64,000 nt of DNA from Streptomyces sp. CG4 (GTDB taxonomy: Bacteria; Actinomycetota; Actinomycetes; Streptomycetales; Streptomycetaceae). The notes below the pieces were generated by a model. The model had not been told where the DNA came from, made no database searches, and saw only the letters and a list, made by a program, of their open reading frames with translations. Shown here piece after piece: positions 26,330 through 34,848 of the stretch (position 1 is its first letter; every line of letters begins with the position of its first letter). The stretch lies in contig NZ_CP163525.1 in the NCBI RefSeq assembly GCF_041080655.1, positions 8,060,001-8,124,000 on the forward strand, in the 5' to 3' direction. The position numbers were made by a program, and so were the translations under genes.

Positions 26330-26365
26330 AGGGGCCGGGCCGCCCAGGAGGGATGCCCGGCCCCT
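26330..26365. terminator. hairpin after the hemerythrin gene
   Basis: AGGGGCCGGGC and GCCCGGCCCCT form a perfect 11-bp stem with a 14-base loop. Probable terminator retained from the intact gene. Confidence 0.6.
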
Positions 26366-26537
26366 CGCGCCCGAACACGAACAGGGCACAGCGTGACCTC
26401 GGTCGTGCCCCAGGGACCTGGATGCCGCCTAGACTGGTTGGCCACGAACGGGGCAGCGTCGTCCCCGCGCACCAGCTCCAACTCGCGCACCCGACCAACC
26501 GGAGGGGGCGAGCACGCTCCCAGGGAAACCGATCGCC

Positions 26538-27032
26538 GTGCCCACCGATCTGACACCCGTGATATATGCGTGCGCCCGATGGCTCCTTGCCGCCTACCCG
26601 CCGCCCGCAGGCGCGCTCAGCAGTGCCCTGGCCGAGGCCCAAGCACGCCAGGCCGCCGAGCTTGCCGCCCATCTGCGGTACCCCACCGGCCTTGACGTGC
26701 AACTGCTCCACCTGTGCGGCCCGGGCGGAGCCGACCAGCCGGACGCGCGCACGGGACACGGTCCGCACGAGGACGTCAGCGCGTGGCGGACCTGGGTGGA
26801 CGAGAGCGTCGTCAGTGCGGCCGCCTGCCTGCTGTCCGACCGCTCTCTTGCCGTTCAGGCACAGCAGGTAGTGGCCGCAACCGAGCACCGGACCGATACT
26901 GGCGGCCTGCGATGGCTCGTCGACCCGGGCACCCACGACAGCGAAGCCACCGTGTTGTTGCGCCACCCCGACCTGGTCGGACCCGTCGCCGCCCTGCACC
27001 GGTCCCAGCTACTGGAGCTGCTGGACGTCTAG
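26538..27032 (+). CDS. hypothetical protein
   Basis: 164 residues from a GTG. Ala/Leu-rich and helical: TPVIYACARWLLAAYPPPAG, ALSSALAEAQARQAAELAAH, then DVSAWRTWVDESVVSAAACL, VQAQQVVAATEHRTDTGGLR. No signal peptide or membrane segment and no domain I know. Third-position GC supports coding on this strand. It stands alone between a hemerythrin remnant and a convergent small gene. Confidence 0.6.
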   Translation: MPTDLTPVIYACARWLLAAYPPPAGALSSALAEAQARQAAELAAHLRYPTGLDVQLLHLCGPGGADQPDARTGHGPHEDVSAWRTWVDESVVSAAACLLSDRSLAVQAQQVVAATEHRTDTGGLRWLVDPGTHDSEATVLLRHPDLVGPVAALHRSQLLELLDV

Positions 27033-27081
27033 GCCGTCGGGACGGCGTGACGCCTTCCGCGAAGGCACGTTGGTCTGCCGG

Positions 27082-27264
27082 TCACAGGGACCGGGGGCCG
27101 GTCGCCGGAGGGCCGGACTTCTCGTGGTCCTCCGCCTCGTCGCCCTCGGCCTTGGCCCGCACGTCCCGTGGGGTCGGGGTCACGATGTTCCGTTCCTCCG
27201 CGGACCGCTCTCGTGTCTTTTCGTCGGGCTGAGTGTCGCCCCTGCGGTTGCGGTTGGCATTCAT
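27082..27264 (-). CDS. small charged hypothetical protein
   Basis: 60 residues from the ATG at 27262-27264, preceded by GAGAGGA: MNANRNRRGDTQPDEKTRER onward, almost wholly polar and charged, ending EDHEKSGPPATGPRSL. Probably disordered. Divergent from udgX with an 18-bp palindrome between them. It resembles the other short charged proteins at 3509 and 28934. Confidence 0.62.
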   Translation of the reverse strand: MNANRNRRGDTQPDEKTRERSAEERNIVTPTPRDVRAKAEGDEAEDHEKSGPPATGPRSL

Positions 27265-27312
27265 GGCAACGTCCTCTCCCTCTGTTCCAGTCGGCGGCCG
27301 GTGTCCATCCCG

Positions 27313-27330
27313 CGAGTACCCGGGTACTCG
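27313..27330. promoter_or_regulatory. 18-bp palindrome between divergent genes
   Basis: CGAGTACCCGGGTACTCG is a perfect palindrome that contains the stress-promoter element GGGTAC on both strands. It lies 49 bases from the small gene on the left and 57 from udgX on the right. It may be a shared promoter core or an operator. Confidence 0.45.
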
Positions 27331-27386
27331 GAACCCGTAACCGCCTGTGCAGAGCTCAGTGCCAGGATGAGAAGGGGCGACAGGCC

Positions 27387-28136
27387 ATGGCCGGGACGAC
27401 TGCCGAGGCACTCGGCCGGGATCATGACGCGACGCCGTACCTCCCGGGACGGCGCGCGGGACTGCCCGGGCTGCGGAAAGCTGCCGCGCAGTGCCGGGGC
27501 TGTCCGCTGTACCGAGACGCGACCCAGACCGTGTTCGGCGAGGGCGACACGACCGCACGCGTCCTGCTCATCGGTGAGCAGCCCGGGGATCAGGAGGACC
27601 GTCAGGGCCGACCGTTCGTCGGCCCCGCGGGCAAGGTGCTGAGACGCGCCCTCGCTGATGCGGGCATCGACCCGGAGCGGGTCTACGTCACCAACGCAGT
27701 CAAACACTTCAAGTTCACCCTCCCCGAGGGTCGTAAGCGCCGGATCCACAAAGCCCCGACACTCCGTGAGATGACCGCCTGCCGGCCCTGGCTGAGGGCC
27801 GAGCTGAGAGTCGTGGCACCGCAGGTGGTCGTCGCGCTCGGCGGCACGGCAGGCAAGGCCCTGCTCGGCTCGGCCTTCCGGGTGTCCGAGCAACGCGGCG
27901 CGCTGCTGCCCTGGCCCGGCCTCGTCGGGAGCGGCGAAGACGGCGACGGGGCAGGCGGAGCCGAGCAGGGGATCACCGCGCTGGTGGCGACGATCCATCC
28001 GTCCGCCGTGCTGCGCGCCGACGACGCCGACCGCACGCGGGTCTACGACGGCCTCGTCGAAGATCTGCGCATCGTGTCACGCCTCCTGGCCGACGGTGAC
28101 GGAACCGATCGGCGAGCTGAGGGCCGCAGGAGGTGA
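27387..28136 (+). CDS. udgX: UdgX-type uracil-DNA glycosylase
   Basis: 249 residues. Family-4-like glycosylase motifs: CRGCPLY near the start, VLLIGEQPGDQEDRQGRPFV then GPAGKVLRRAL, VYVTNAVKHFKF, and the insertion GRKRRIHKAP that defines UdgX, whose His forms a covalent bond with the uracil-derived abasic site. The ATIHPSAVLR motif closes the site. UdgX enzymes bind uracil-containing DNA irreversibly. The start ATG follows GAAGGGG. Next to a Nei/Fpg gene two bases downstream and near ku, so a repair group. The residue set looks complete. Confidence 0.87.
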   Translation: MAGTTAEALGRDHDATPYLPGRRAGLPGLRKAAAQCRGCPLYRDATQTVFGEGDTTARVLLIGEQPGDQEDRQGRPFVGPAGKVLRRALADAGIDPERVYVTNAVKHFKFTLPEGRKRRIHKAPTLREMTACRPWLRAELRVVAPQVVVALGGTAGKALLGSAFRVSEQRGALLPWPGLVGSGEDGDGAGGAEQGITALVATIHPSAVLRADDADRTRVYDGLVEDLRIVSRLLADGDGTDRRAEGRRR

Positions 28137-28138
28137 CC

Positions 28139-28920
28139 ATGCCGGAGTTGCCCGACGTCGAGGGCTTCCGTGACGTGCTGAACGGCTGTGGCCGGGGCAG
28201 GTGCGTCCGGCGGGTTGACGTGCACGATACGGATGTACTGCGCGGGGTCGGCGTGCGGCGCCTGCGGCGGGAGGTGGAGGGGCGGCGGCTCGGCCGGCCG
28301 TGGCGGCACGGGAAGGTGCTGATCGTCCCCGTAGGGGACGGCCAGGCCCCCGTCTGGCACTTCGGGATGACTGGCGAGCTCGTCTGCGCCCGCGCGGACG
28401 ATCCGCCGGCCCCCCATGACCGGGTCGTTCTGACCTTCGCCGACGATCGGCAGTTGCGCTACCGCGACCAGCGCAAACTCCAGAGCATACGGCTGGCCCC
28501 GAATCAGCGTGCCCTGCAGCGGCTGCTGGACCGGCTCGGCCCCGACGCCCTCGAAATGCCCGCTCCGATTTCCTGGATCTGCTAGCCGCGCGGCGGGGCG
28601 CCGTCAAAGCCGTGCTCATGGACCAGTCCCTCATCGCCGGGCTCGGTAATCTGCTCAGCGACGAGATCCTGTGGCGCGCCCGAGTGGCCCCCGGGCGCCC
28701 AGCGCGGGGGCTCGACGACACCGAGGCGCGCCAGGTGTTCACGGCTATGCGCCGCGTACTCGCCACCGCCACACGTGCCGGTCGCGTACCACCGCGTCCA
28801 ACCTGGCTCACCGGCCATCGCGACGACGGTGAACCGGTGTGCCACCGCTGCGGAGAACGGCTGCGTTCACAGCGTGTGGCCGGCCGACGCACCCTCTGGT
28901 GCACGCACTGCCAGCACTGA
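28139..28920 (+). pseudogene. Nei/Fpg-family DNA glycosylase, frameshifted
   Basis: MPELPDVEGFRDVLN gives the catalytic Pro2 and Glu3. WRHGKVLIVPV, VWHFGMTGELV and RYRDQRKLQSIRL follow. Near 28562 a base is missing: the first frame stops at 28585, while the other frame continues SDFLDLLAARRGAVKAVLMD, QSLIAGLGNLLSDEILWRAR (helix-two-turn-helix) and ends with a CxxC-x16-CxxC zinc finger (CHRCGERL ... WCTHCQH). About 260 residues if repaired. Nei/Fpg enzymes excise oxidised bases. Directly downstream of udgX, presumably one operon. Confidence 0.82.
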
Positions 28921-28933
28921 TCGAGTCCCCTCA

Positions 28934-29212
28934 CTAGCCGGAGGGCTCCTCGGGTACGGGATGGTCCGGATGGACCCCGGTGCGCCGTGGGGCGCCGCGC
29001 GGCCCTGCGCCTGCCTCGTCCACGTCGGGGACGTCTGCCTCGTCCACGTCGGGAACGTCGCCAGTGTCCTCCCGGTCGTCCGCACCGTTCCGCTCCGGCG
29101 TGCGGCGGTCGGTCGTGTGCGGGTCCCACCGGTCGTCTCCGTCCCCGGCCTGCTGGTCGGGAAGATCCCTCGGGAGGGGATGCGGGCCGTTCCGCTGCGG
29201 GCGTGGATTCAT
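28934..29212 (-). CDS. small acidic hypothetical protein with tandem repeat
   Basis: 92 residues from the ATG at 29210-29212 behind GAGGAGAG. Very polar (MNPRPQRNGPHPLPRDLPDQ), with two copies of the 8-residue unit DVPDVDEA encoded by a 24-base tandem repeat near 29014-29065. Lies 32 bases downstream of ku on the same strand and may be cotranscribed. No known domain. Confidence 0.55.
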   Translation of the reverse strand: MNPRPQRNGPHPLPRDLPDQQAGDGDDRWDPHTTDRRTPERNGADDREDTGDVPDVDEADVPDVDEAGAGPRGAPRRTGVHPDHPVPEEPSG

Positions 29213-29244
29213 CGGTGTCTCTCCTCGTCGGATGCTGAGATGCG

Positions 29245-30246
29245 TCACGAGGCCCGGGCGTGTCCGCGCCTGTCGGTGTGCGACAGCGCCTCGACAAGCT
29301 CCTGGCGGCTCATGGAGGAGCGGCCCTTGACATCGGCTTCGGCCGCCAGGTCGTACAGCTGTGCCTTGGTGAGCGAGTCGAGCGAAGGTTTCGTCCCTGA
29401 ACGTGCCCGGTGGTCGGCGGTCGCCTTCGTCGACGCGCTGCGCGTCCTCCCCGACGTCCGGCCCTTCCGTGACCTCGCGCGGTCGACGCTGGCCCGCAGC
29501 GCGTCCATGAGGTCGATGACGTTCGTGGCTTCGGCCGGCTGCTCGGCCTTCTCCACGCTCGCGCCCTTCTTCTTGGCCTCGACCAGTTCCCGCACCTTCT
29601 CGTGATACGTGTCGTGAAAGTCGCTCGGGTCCCAGTCCATGCCCAGCGAGTCGATCAGCTGCTCGACCATCCGCAACTCGCGGTCGGCGGGCCGTACCCG
29701 CTGGGGAAGAACGTCGATCTCCGCGTGCGGATCCCTGATCTCGTCCGCCCAGTGCAAGGTGTGCAGGGTCAGGATCCCGCCTTCGGACTTCACCGCGACC
29801 AGGTACTCCCGGTTCCGCATGACGAAGGTGGCGATCCCCGCCTTGTCGGCACGCTCCAGAGCCGTCTGCAGAACGACGTACACCTTCTCGTACTGCTCTC
29901 CCTTGGGCCCCAGGTAGTACGTCCTGTCGAAGAAGACAGGCTCGACGTCCGCGAGGTCGACGAAACCGGTGGTCTCCAGTTCTCGGGAGCGGCCCGGGGC
30001 GATCTCGTCCAGTTCCCCGGGCTCCAGGATCACGTACTCGTCTCCGGCGTCCAGGCCCTTGACGATCTCGTCCGGTGGCACTTCCTCGCCGGTGCGCTCG
30101 TTGACGCGCTTGTTGCGCACCCGGTCGGAGGTGCCCCGCTGAAGCTGACGGAACCGGATGGTGTGGCTGTCGGTAGCCGCGAACAGCTGGACCGGCAGGG
30201 ACACCAGCCCGAAGGTGAGGACACCGTTCCACATAGCGCGTGCCAT
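29245..30246 (-). CDS. ku: bacterial Ku protein (NHEJ)
   Basis: 333 residues from the ATG at 30244-30246 behind GGAGGTGG. Ku core: MARAMWNGVLTFGLVSLPVQ, LFAATDSHTIRFRQLQRGTS, ITGE-type region NERTGEEVPPDEIVKGLDAG, YVILEPGELDEI and FFDRTYYLGPKGEQYEKVYV. The basic C-terminal extension (about 80 residues, SRKGRTSGRTRSASTKATAD) ends in a SAP/Rho-N-like segment LDSLTKAQLYDLAAEADVKG. Ku dimers ring DNA ends and recruit LigD. The only LigD-like gene in the window is dead, so a partner must be elsewhere. Upstream stress-type promoter motif. Confidence 0.92.
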   Translation of the reverse strand: MARAMWNGVLTFGLVSLPVQLFAATDSHTIRFRQLQRGTSDRVRNKRVNERTGEEVPPDEIVKGLDAGDEYVILEPGELDEIAPGRSRELETTGFVDLADVEPVFFDRTYYLGPKGEQYEKVYVVLQTALERADKAGIATFVMRNREYLVAVKSEGGILTLHTLHWADEIRDPHAEIDVLPQRVRPADRELRMVEQLIDSLGMDWDPSDFHDTYHEKVRELVEAKKKGASVEKAEQPAEATNVIDLMDALRASVDRARSRKGRTSGRTRSASTKATADHRARSGTKPSLDSLTKAQLYDLAAEADVKGRSSMSRQELVEALSHTDRRGHARAS

Positions 30247-30291
30247 GTCGCGGCCACCTCCGCGGGACGGACGGACTTGCTGGGAGTGCGA

Positions 30292-30316
30292 GTACCCAGC
30301 GCGGTGCTGCCTACCC
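30292..30316 (-). promoter_or_regulatory. candidate SigB/SigH-type promoter of ku
   Basis: On the reverse strand GGGT (30313-30316), 15 bases, GGGTAC (30292-30297), 45 bases before the ku start. Exact fit to GNNT-N14-16-GGGTAC. Confidence 0.5.
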
Positions 30317-30535
30317 CTCGCCCCACGTCCCACCTGGCCGTACGCACTCCGTGACCACGTCTCGCAGGCTGCCCGTGCGTTCCAGGAGCAGCCGCTGTTC
30401 GCAGGCGCCGTTGCCCCGGTCGAGCAGCCGGGCCACGGTGTGCTCGACGCGGGCCCCGTCGCCGTTCTCGGCGCGGATGTCGCCGCTGTGGTCCAGCAGC
30501 GAAGGCACCACGTCCTCGGCGGTCCGGGGCCGCAT
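30311..30535 (-). CDS. short hypothetical protein upstream of ku
   Basis: 74 residues from the ATG at 30533-30535: MRPRTAEDVVPSLLDHSGDI, RAENGDGARVEHTVARLLDR and TGSLRDVVTECVRPGG. Helical and charged, no known domain, weak ribosome binding site. Its 3' end overlaps the ku promoter candidate. Coding potential is plausible but not proven. Confidence 0.4.
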   Translation of the reverse strand: MRPRTAEDVVPSLLDHSGDIRAENGDGARVEHTVARLLDRGNGACEQRLLLERTGSLRDVVTECVRPGGTWGEG

Positions 30536-30783
30536 GGTCGCCGGGTGGAGTGTGTGATCCCTCGCTGAGGACCTCCGTCTCCGCGTGCGGCCGCGTGGGC
30601 GAGGACGGCGATCGACACGCCTGTTGATGTGCGAGAGGCCCTGTGCTCGGGAGAATGCCGTGATCCCGGTGATGCCCTGCGTTACTCGGGATTTCTGGGC
30701 TGCGACGGGATCACCGAGCACGTGGCGGGAAGTCCTCCGGCGGAGGCGGTGGCTGTCAGTGCTGTCTCGAGCGCGGTTCGCTC

Positions 30784-30919
30784 GATGTCCCACCGCAATT
30801 CGCTGATCGTCTATAGGACCTCGCCGCGTCCGACATGTCGATCTTTTGCGACCTGGGCTTTCTTGGTTGTCTCACGGCCATGTCACCATGATCAGTCTCA
30901 AGTCCGTGGCATTTCCTCG
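30784..30919. repeat. dispersed repeat copy C (3' half)
   Basis: Shares CGACATGTCGATCT, CTGTCTCACGGCC-like and GATCAGTCTCAA..CCGTGGC ATTTCCTCG blocks, in order and on the same strand, with the full copy at 38908-39165. Only the right half of the repeat is present. Noncoding. Confidence 0.65.
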
Positions 30920-30982
30920 TCCGACACCGGGCAGGTCAGCGGTCGTCCAGCCCACCACCGCTGTTGGCCCATTCCAGGGCGC

Positions 30983-31900
30983 TCAGGGGCGCACGCGAAT
31001 GACGGTCTTGCCCTTGCGCCGCCCGGTCGGGTTGAGCGCAGGGACGGCGTCGTCGAGGGTCGCGACGGTTCCGATGTGCGTGCGAAGGCGCCCGTCCCGC
31101 ACCCGGTCGACGATCTCCACCAGCTGACTCGGAACGGACTCGACGACGAAGTCGACCGCCAAGCCGTCGACAGGGCGAGCCTCAACAGGCCCGACCACCG
31201 ACACCAGCGTCCCGCCAGGCCGGATGATTCTCGCCGAGCGCCTTTGGATGTCAGCGCCGATGACATCGAAGACCACGTCGACCCCGCCGATGTCGTCGAG
31301 ATCCTCGGTGGCGAGGTCGAGGAACTCGTTCGCGCCGAAGTCGAGCGCCGCCTGGCGGTCCGCCGCCCGCCCAGTACCGATGACGTAGGCGCCGAACTCC
31401 CGGGCAAGCTGCGTAACCACAGACCCGACCGCGCCGGCGGCGCCGTGTGCGAGGACGCTCTGCCCCGCCTGAAGACGACCGTGCTGGAACAGACCTTGCC
31501 ACGCGGTCAGGCCGGAGATCGGCAGGCTCGCACCCACCGTGAAGTCGACGTTCCCCGGCAGCGGCGCCAGGTTGCGTGCCTCCACGGCCGCGTACTCGGC
31601 CAGGGTTCCATCGCGGTGCCAGTCCGTGATCCCGAACACCCGCTGTCCCAGCGAGAGCCCCGTCGTGCCGTAGCCGAGGGAGGTGACCACTCCGGCGAAC
31701 TCGTGGCCGATGATCGCCTGGGCTCGATCGCGACCGGCGCGATCGACCCACGTCGAGGGCCACTCCCACTCCGCGGGGACGAAGCCCGACGCATGGACTT
31801 CAACGACGACGTCGTTGATCGCCGGCGCCGGCTCAGGCCGCTCCGCGAGTGTGATCCCGGCTGCTTCCGCGCCCGGATCCGTCGCGACGATTGCCTTCAC
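30983..31900 (-). CDS. NADP-dependent MDR (zinc-free alcohol dehydrogenase-like) oxidoreductase
   Basis: 305 residues from a GTG at 31898-31900, behind GGAGGTG. GroES-like domain: INDVVVEVHASGFVPAEWEW, IIGHEFAGVVTSLGYGTTGL. Rossmann domain: SVLAHGAAGAVGSVVTQLAR, then TGRAADRQAALDFGANEFLD and IIRPGGTLVSVVGPV. No zinc-binding Cys set, as in quinone-oxidoreductase-like members. Ends KGKTVIRVRP, typical of the group. Substrate unknown. Appears intact. Confidence 0.85.
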   Translation of the reverse strand: MKAIVATDPGAEAAGITLAERPEPAPAINDVVVEVHASGFVPAEWEWPSTWVDRAGRDRAQAIIGHEFAGVVTSLGYGTTGLSLGQRVFGITDWHRDGTLAEYAAVEARNLAPLPGNVDFTVGASLPISGLTAWQGLFQHGRLQAGQSVLAHGAAGAVGSVVTQLAREFGAYVIGTGRAADRQAALDFGANEFLDLATEDLDDIGGVDVVFDVIGADIQRRSARIIRPGGTLVSVVGPVEARPVDGLAVDFVVESVPSQLVEIVDRVRDGRLRTHIGTVATLDDAVPALNPTGRRKGKTVIRVRP

Positions 31901-32089
31901 TGGCACCTCCGTATATCTCGTGCTCGCCGGCTCCGTGCGCCGCCCAAGCCATGGAGTGGGCTGATTAGCCCACAGAGGAACGGCAACAAGATCCGTCACC
32001 ACAGACGGATGGACCACTGAAGTGCGTCGAGTCCAACCGGAGCTCGACGAGCACCACACACCCAGGGCAGCAACACCCACCCACGCGCC

Positions 32090-32210
32090 AGTCTCACGGC
32101 GATGTCGTATACGACATCGGTACGACACGGCTCGTGCGATTACGACATCAGCCGTAAGACCCAACAGGTTCGTGTGGGATCTCGAATTCCGTGGCATGAG
32201 CCGACGCTGT
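32090..32210. repeat. dispersed repeat copy D (degenerate, inverted)
   Basis: AAGACCCAACAGGTT, GTGGGATCTCGAATTCCGTGG and neighbouring words resemble the reverse complement of the central part of copy B (38908-39165). Similarity is partial. Confidence 0.4.
32100..32119. promoter_or_regulatory. 20-bp perfect palindrome
   Basis: CGATGTCGTATACGACATCG, followed by further TACGACA words at 32121 and 32141. Looks like a dimeric-regulator operator, but lies about 200 bases upstream of the oxidoreductase start. Confidence 0.4.
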
Positions 32211-32528
32211 GACCTGCGGCTTGCAGAACCGTCTCACGGCACTGGACGCGGTCTTTGTCTCAGGGGTGCGGCGTTTCCCTCTCGATCTACACCGAGATCG
32301 AACTCGACACGGCCGCCCCGTCACCCGCACCTGACGCCCAGCACTGACCCGCCCAGGGGCTCTACCTGGTCTGTCAGGCCAAGCGCAGCCTCACTTGCCA
32401 TCACACACCTGGGCACCCCAAGCCAGGGCTGGACGCTAGACCGCCAGTCTTCTTGCTGATGCCGCTGAGGTTGAGGGGGCATTGCCCGGCTCGAGGTCGC
32501 GGAAGGCGTGCTCGGAGGGACTTCCGTC

Positions 32529-33560
32529 TTACTGCTTGTGCCGGGCGTCCGGCTCTACGTGCCGTTTGCTCTGGTCGTCCTGTCCGGTGAGCGCGTGGGC
32601 GGCACGCAGCAGGCGGTTGCCCAACTGCTCCAGGTGCGGGGCGAGTTCGGGGTTGCCATAGACGGTGTCGTCGGGGCCGAGGTCGATGCCGAGGAGTTGT
32701 TCGGCGATGTGGTGGGGGTTGTCGGCGGCGAGGCCGAGGGTGCTGGTGGTCTCGTCGACGGGCTGAACGCGGCCGGGCAGCGACCAGGTACGGGCCCGCA
32801 CCGTTTCGGCGTCGGCGGGGACGGTGGCGTGGAAGGTGTAGCGGGCGGGGGCGGCGGCCAGACGCTCGGCGACGTAGGCGGCCGCGTTGGGGGTGGGCAG
32901 CTCGCGGGGCGTGACGCGGTGGCCGGTGGGGGCGGGGTCGGTGAGCCGGTCCACGCGGAACAGGCGCCACTGGTCGTGGTCGGTGTCGTAGGCGACGAGG
33001 TACCAGACCGGGTCGGCGGCGACCAGGGCGTGCGGCTCCACACGCCGCAGTCCGGTGTCGCCGCCGCTGGTGCGGTAGGTGAAGGTGACGATCTCGTGGT
33101 CGCGGCAGGCGGTGGCCAGGGTGGCCAGGGCGGTGGGATCGGCCTTGGGGCCGGTGCTCCAGGGCACCGGGAGCGGGGCGGTGGTGGCCTGGATGGTGGC
33201 GACCTGGTGGCGCAGCCGGATGGGCAGCACCTGTTCCAGTTTGGCCAGGGCGCGCACCGCGGTCTCCTCGATCCCGGCCACGCCGCTGGTGGCGGTGCGC
33301 AGGGCGACCGCGATGGCCACGGCCTCGTCGTCGTCCAGCAGGAGCGGGGGCAGGTCGGCGCCGGAGGTGAGGCGGTATCCGCCGGCGGTGCCGGTGGTGC
33401 CCTGGACCGGGTAGCCGAGCGCGCGCAGCCGGTCGATGTCGCGGCGGATGGTGCGCAGGGTGACGCCGAGGCGGTCGGCGAGTTCGGTGCCGGTCCAGGT
33501 GCGGCGCGTCTGGAGCAGGGAGAGCAGGCGCAGCATGCGGGCGGGCAGGTCCTGGGTCAT
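32529..33560 (-). CDS. WYL-domain transcriptional regulator
   Basis: 343 residues. N-terminal HTH (LSLLQTRRTWTGTELADRLG, VTLRTIRRDIDRLRALGYPV, and the wing GTAGGYRLTSG), central WYL domain (EIVTFTYRTSGGDTGLRRVE, PHALVAADPVWYLVAYDTDH, WRLFRVDRLTD) and a WCX C-terminus. WYL regulators respond to nucleotides or ssDNA-like ligands. It is divergent from a glyoxalase-fold gene at 33777, which it probably controls. Intact. Confidence 0.9.
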   Translation of the reverse strand: MTQDLPARMLRLLSLLQTRRTWTGTELADRLGVTLRTIRRDIDRLRALGYPVQGTTGTAGGYRLTSGADLPPLLLDDDEAVAIAVALRTATSGVAGIEETAVRALAKLEQVLPIRLRHQVATIQATTAPLPVPWSTGPKADPTALATLATACRDHEIVTFTYRTSGGDTGLRRVEPHALVAADPVWYLVAYDTDHDQWRLFRVDRLTDPAPTGHRVTPRELPTPNAAAYVAERLAAAPARYTFHATVPADAETVRARTWSLPGRVQPVDETTSTLGLAADNPHHIAEQLLGIDLGPDDTVYGNPELAPHLEQLGNRLLRAAHALTGQDDQSKRHVEPDARHKQ

Positions 33561-33776
33561 GTTTCCAGGCTGCCAGGCATTAGTGACGTGAGCTGTCCTA
33601 AAGGGGCTCTACCGTCGAAAACGTCCAAGCGTCGAGGAGCCGCTTCCACGGGCGGCAGCAGCCACTCCCACCAGGGGCAGACGGCGACTGCCGGGCCCGC
33701 CGCCTCCTCGCCACCGCAGAAACGTGTCCGCACCGCGTGGGCGAGCGGATGTGCCCCTCACACAACGGGAGAGATC

Positions 33777-34217
33777 ATGATCACTGGACTGAACACGGTG
33801 GTGGTCTGGGTCCTGGACCAGGACTCGGCCAAAACCTTCTTCACCGAGACCCTCGGCCTGCAGGCGCGCACGGACGTGCCGTTCGGCGAGGGCGTGCGCT
33901 GGGTCACCGTGGGCCCCAAGAACCAGCCCGAGGTCCAGCTCAGCCTGATGGTTCCGGGCGCACCGGTGCAGGATCCGGAGACCGCCGAGCAGCTCAAATC
34001 GCTGCTTGCCAAGGGCGCGCTCGTCGGCTGCACGTTCACCGTCGAGGACTGCCGTACGGCCGTCACGGAGCTGTCGGCTCGGGGCGTGACCTTCCTCCAG
34101 GAGCCGCAGCCCAGGCCATGGGGCATCTCCGCGACCTTCCACGACGACTCCGGCACCTGCCACGAGCTCCTCCAGCCGCACCACCAGGGCCAGGAGACAG
34201 CCGGCCAGACTTCCTGA
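33777..34217 (+). CDS. VOC (glyoxalase/bleomycin resistance) family protein
   Basis: 146 residues, ATG behind GGGAGAG. Two beta-alpha-beta-beta-beta modules: ITGLNTVVVWVLDQDSAKTF, FTETLGLQARTDVPFGEGVR, WVTVGPKNQPEVQLSLM and VGCTFTVEDCRTAVTELSAR, GVTFLQEPQPRPWGISATFH, DDSGTCHELLQP. Specific substrate unknown. Divergent from the WYL regulator. The C-terminal 10 residues are polar and dispensable. Confidence 0.85.
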   Translation: MITGLNTVVVWVLDQDSAKTFFTETLGLQARTDVPFGEGVRWVTVGPKNQPEVQLSLMVPGAPVQDPETAEQLKSLLAKGALVGCTFTVEDCRTAVTELSARGVTFLQEPQPRPWGISATFHDDSGTCHELLQPHHQGQETAGQTS

Positions 34218-34370
34218 CCCTCGCCGGCCCAGCAGCTGACTGCCCCGGTACGCCGGCAGGCGGATCTCGCCCCCGGCCACCGCACGGTCCACGGGTGGCC
34301 GCATCGGCGACCAGCCGAAACGATGACCACAGTCGGCCCTTTCCGGGCTGCCCGACACCAGGGTGGAGTC

Positions 34371-34694
34371 ATGGCCTACGACGAAGTGCTCGCCGAACGC
34401 ATCAGGGAGCGGCTGGAGGCGGAGGGAGTGGTCGCGAAGAAGATGTTCAGCGGCCTGACCTTCCTCCTTCAGGGCAACGCGCTGGCCAACCTGTACGACG
34501 AGGGCCTCATGGTGCGCGTGGGCAAGGAAAGAACCGACGAGGCCCTGGCCCGCCCCGGTGCCGCACCCCTGGTGATCCGCGGCAAGGAACAAAGAGGCTG
34601 GGTCCTGCTGGCGGAGCAGACCCTCGATGACGACGTCCTGGACGACTGGCTGGCATGGGCCTTGGACGCCACCGCCGAACTCCCGCCCAAGTGA
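34371..34694 (+). CDS. TfoX/Sxy N-terminal domain protein
   Basis: 107 residues. MAYDEVLAERIRERLEAEGV, VAKKMFSGLTFLLQGNALAN, MVRVGKERTDEALARPGAAP and LDDWLAWALDATAELP match the TfoX N-terminal domain family (RMFGG-like motif seen as KKMFSG). In actinobacteria these stand-alone proteins have no known competence role. ATG behind GGTGGAG. Confidence 0.85.
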   Translation: MAYDEVLAERIRERLEAEGVVAKKMFSGLTFLLQGNALANLYDEGLMVRVGKERTDEALARPGAAPLVIRGKEQRGWVLLAEQTLDDDVLDDWLAWALDATAELPPK

Positions 34695-34848
34695 CACCCC
34701 GCCTGGCTGAGCCCGTGGTCACATCAGTACGGCCGGCCACCACGGCTCAATACGTCTGTGCCGCCTGCCGCCACCCAACCTTGGGCAGGCCCCGCCTCCC
34801 CACGCCCTGCACCCTCTCTGCCCGCTTTCGCTCAAGGAGTGAACCGTC

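Larger units (their letters stand above)
31901..32528. other. 628-base intergenic region with palindrome and degenerate repeat
   Basis: Upstream of the oxidoreductase. It contains a perfect 20-bp palindrome (32100-32119) and a degraded inverted relative of the dispersed repeat (about 32090-32210). I see no gene. Confidence 0.5.
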
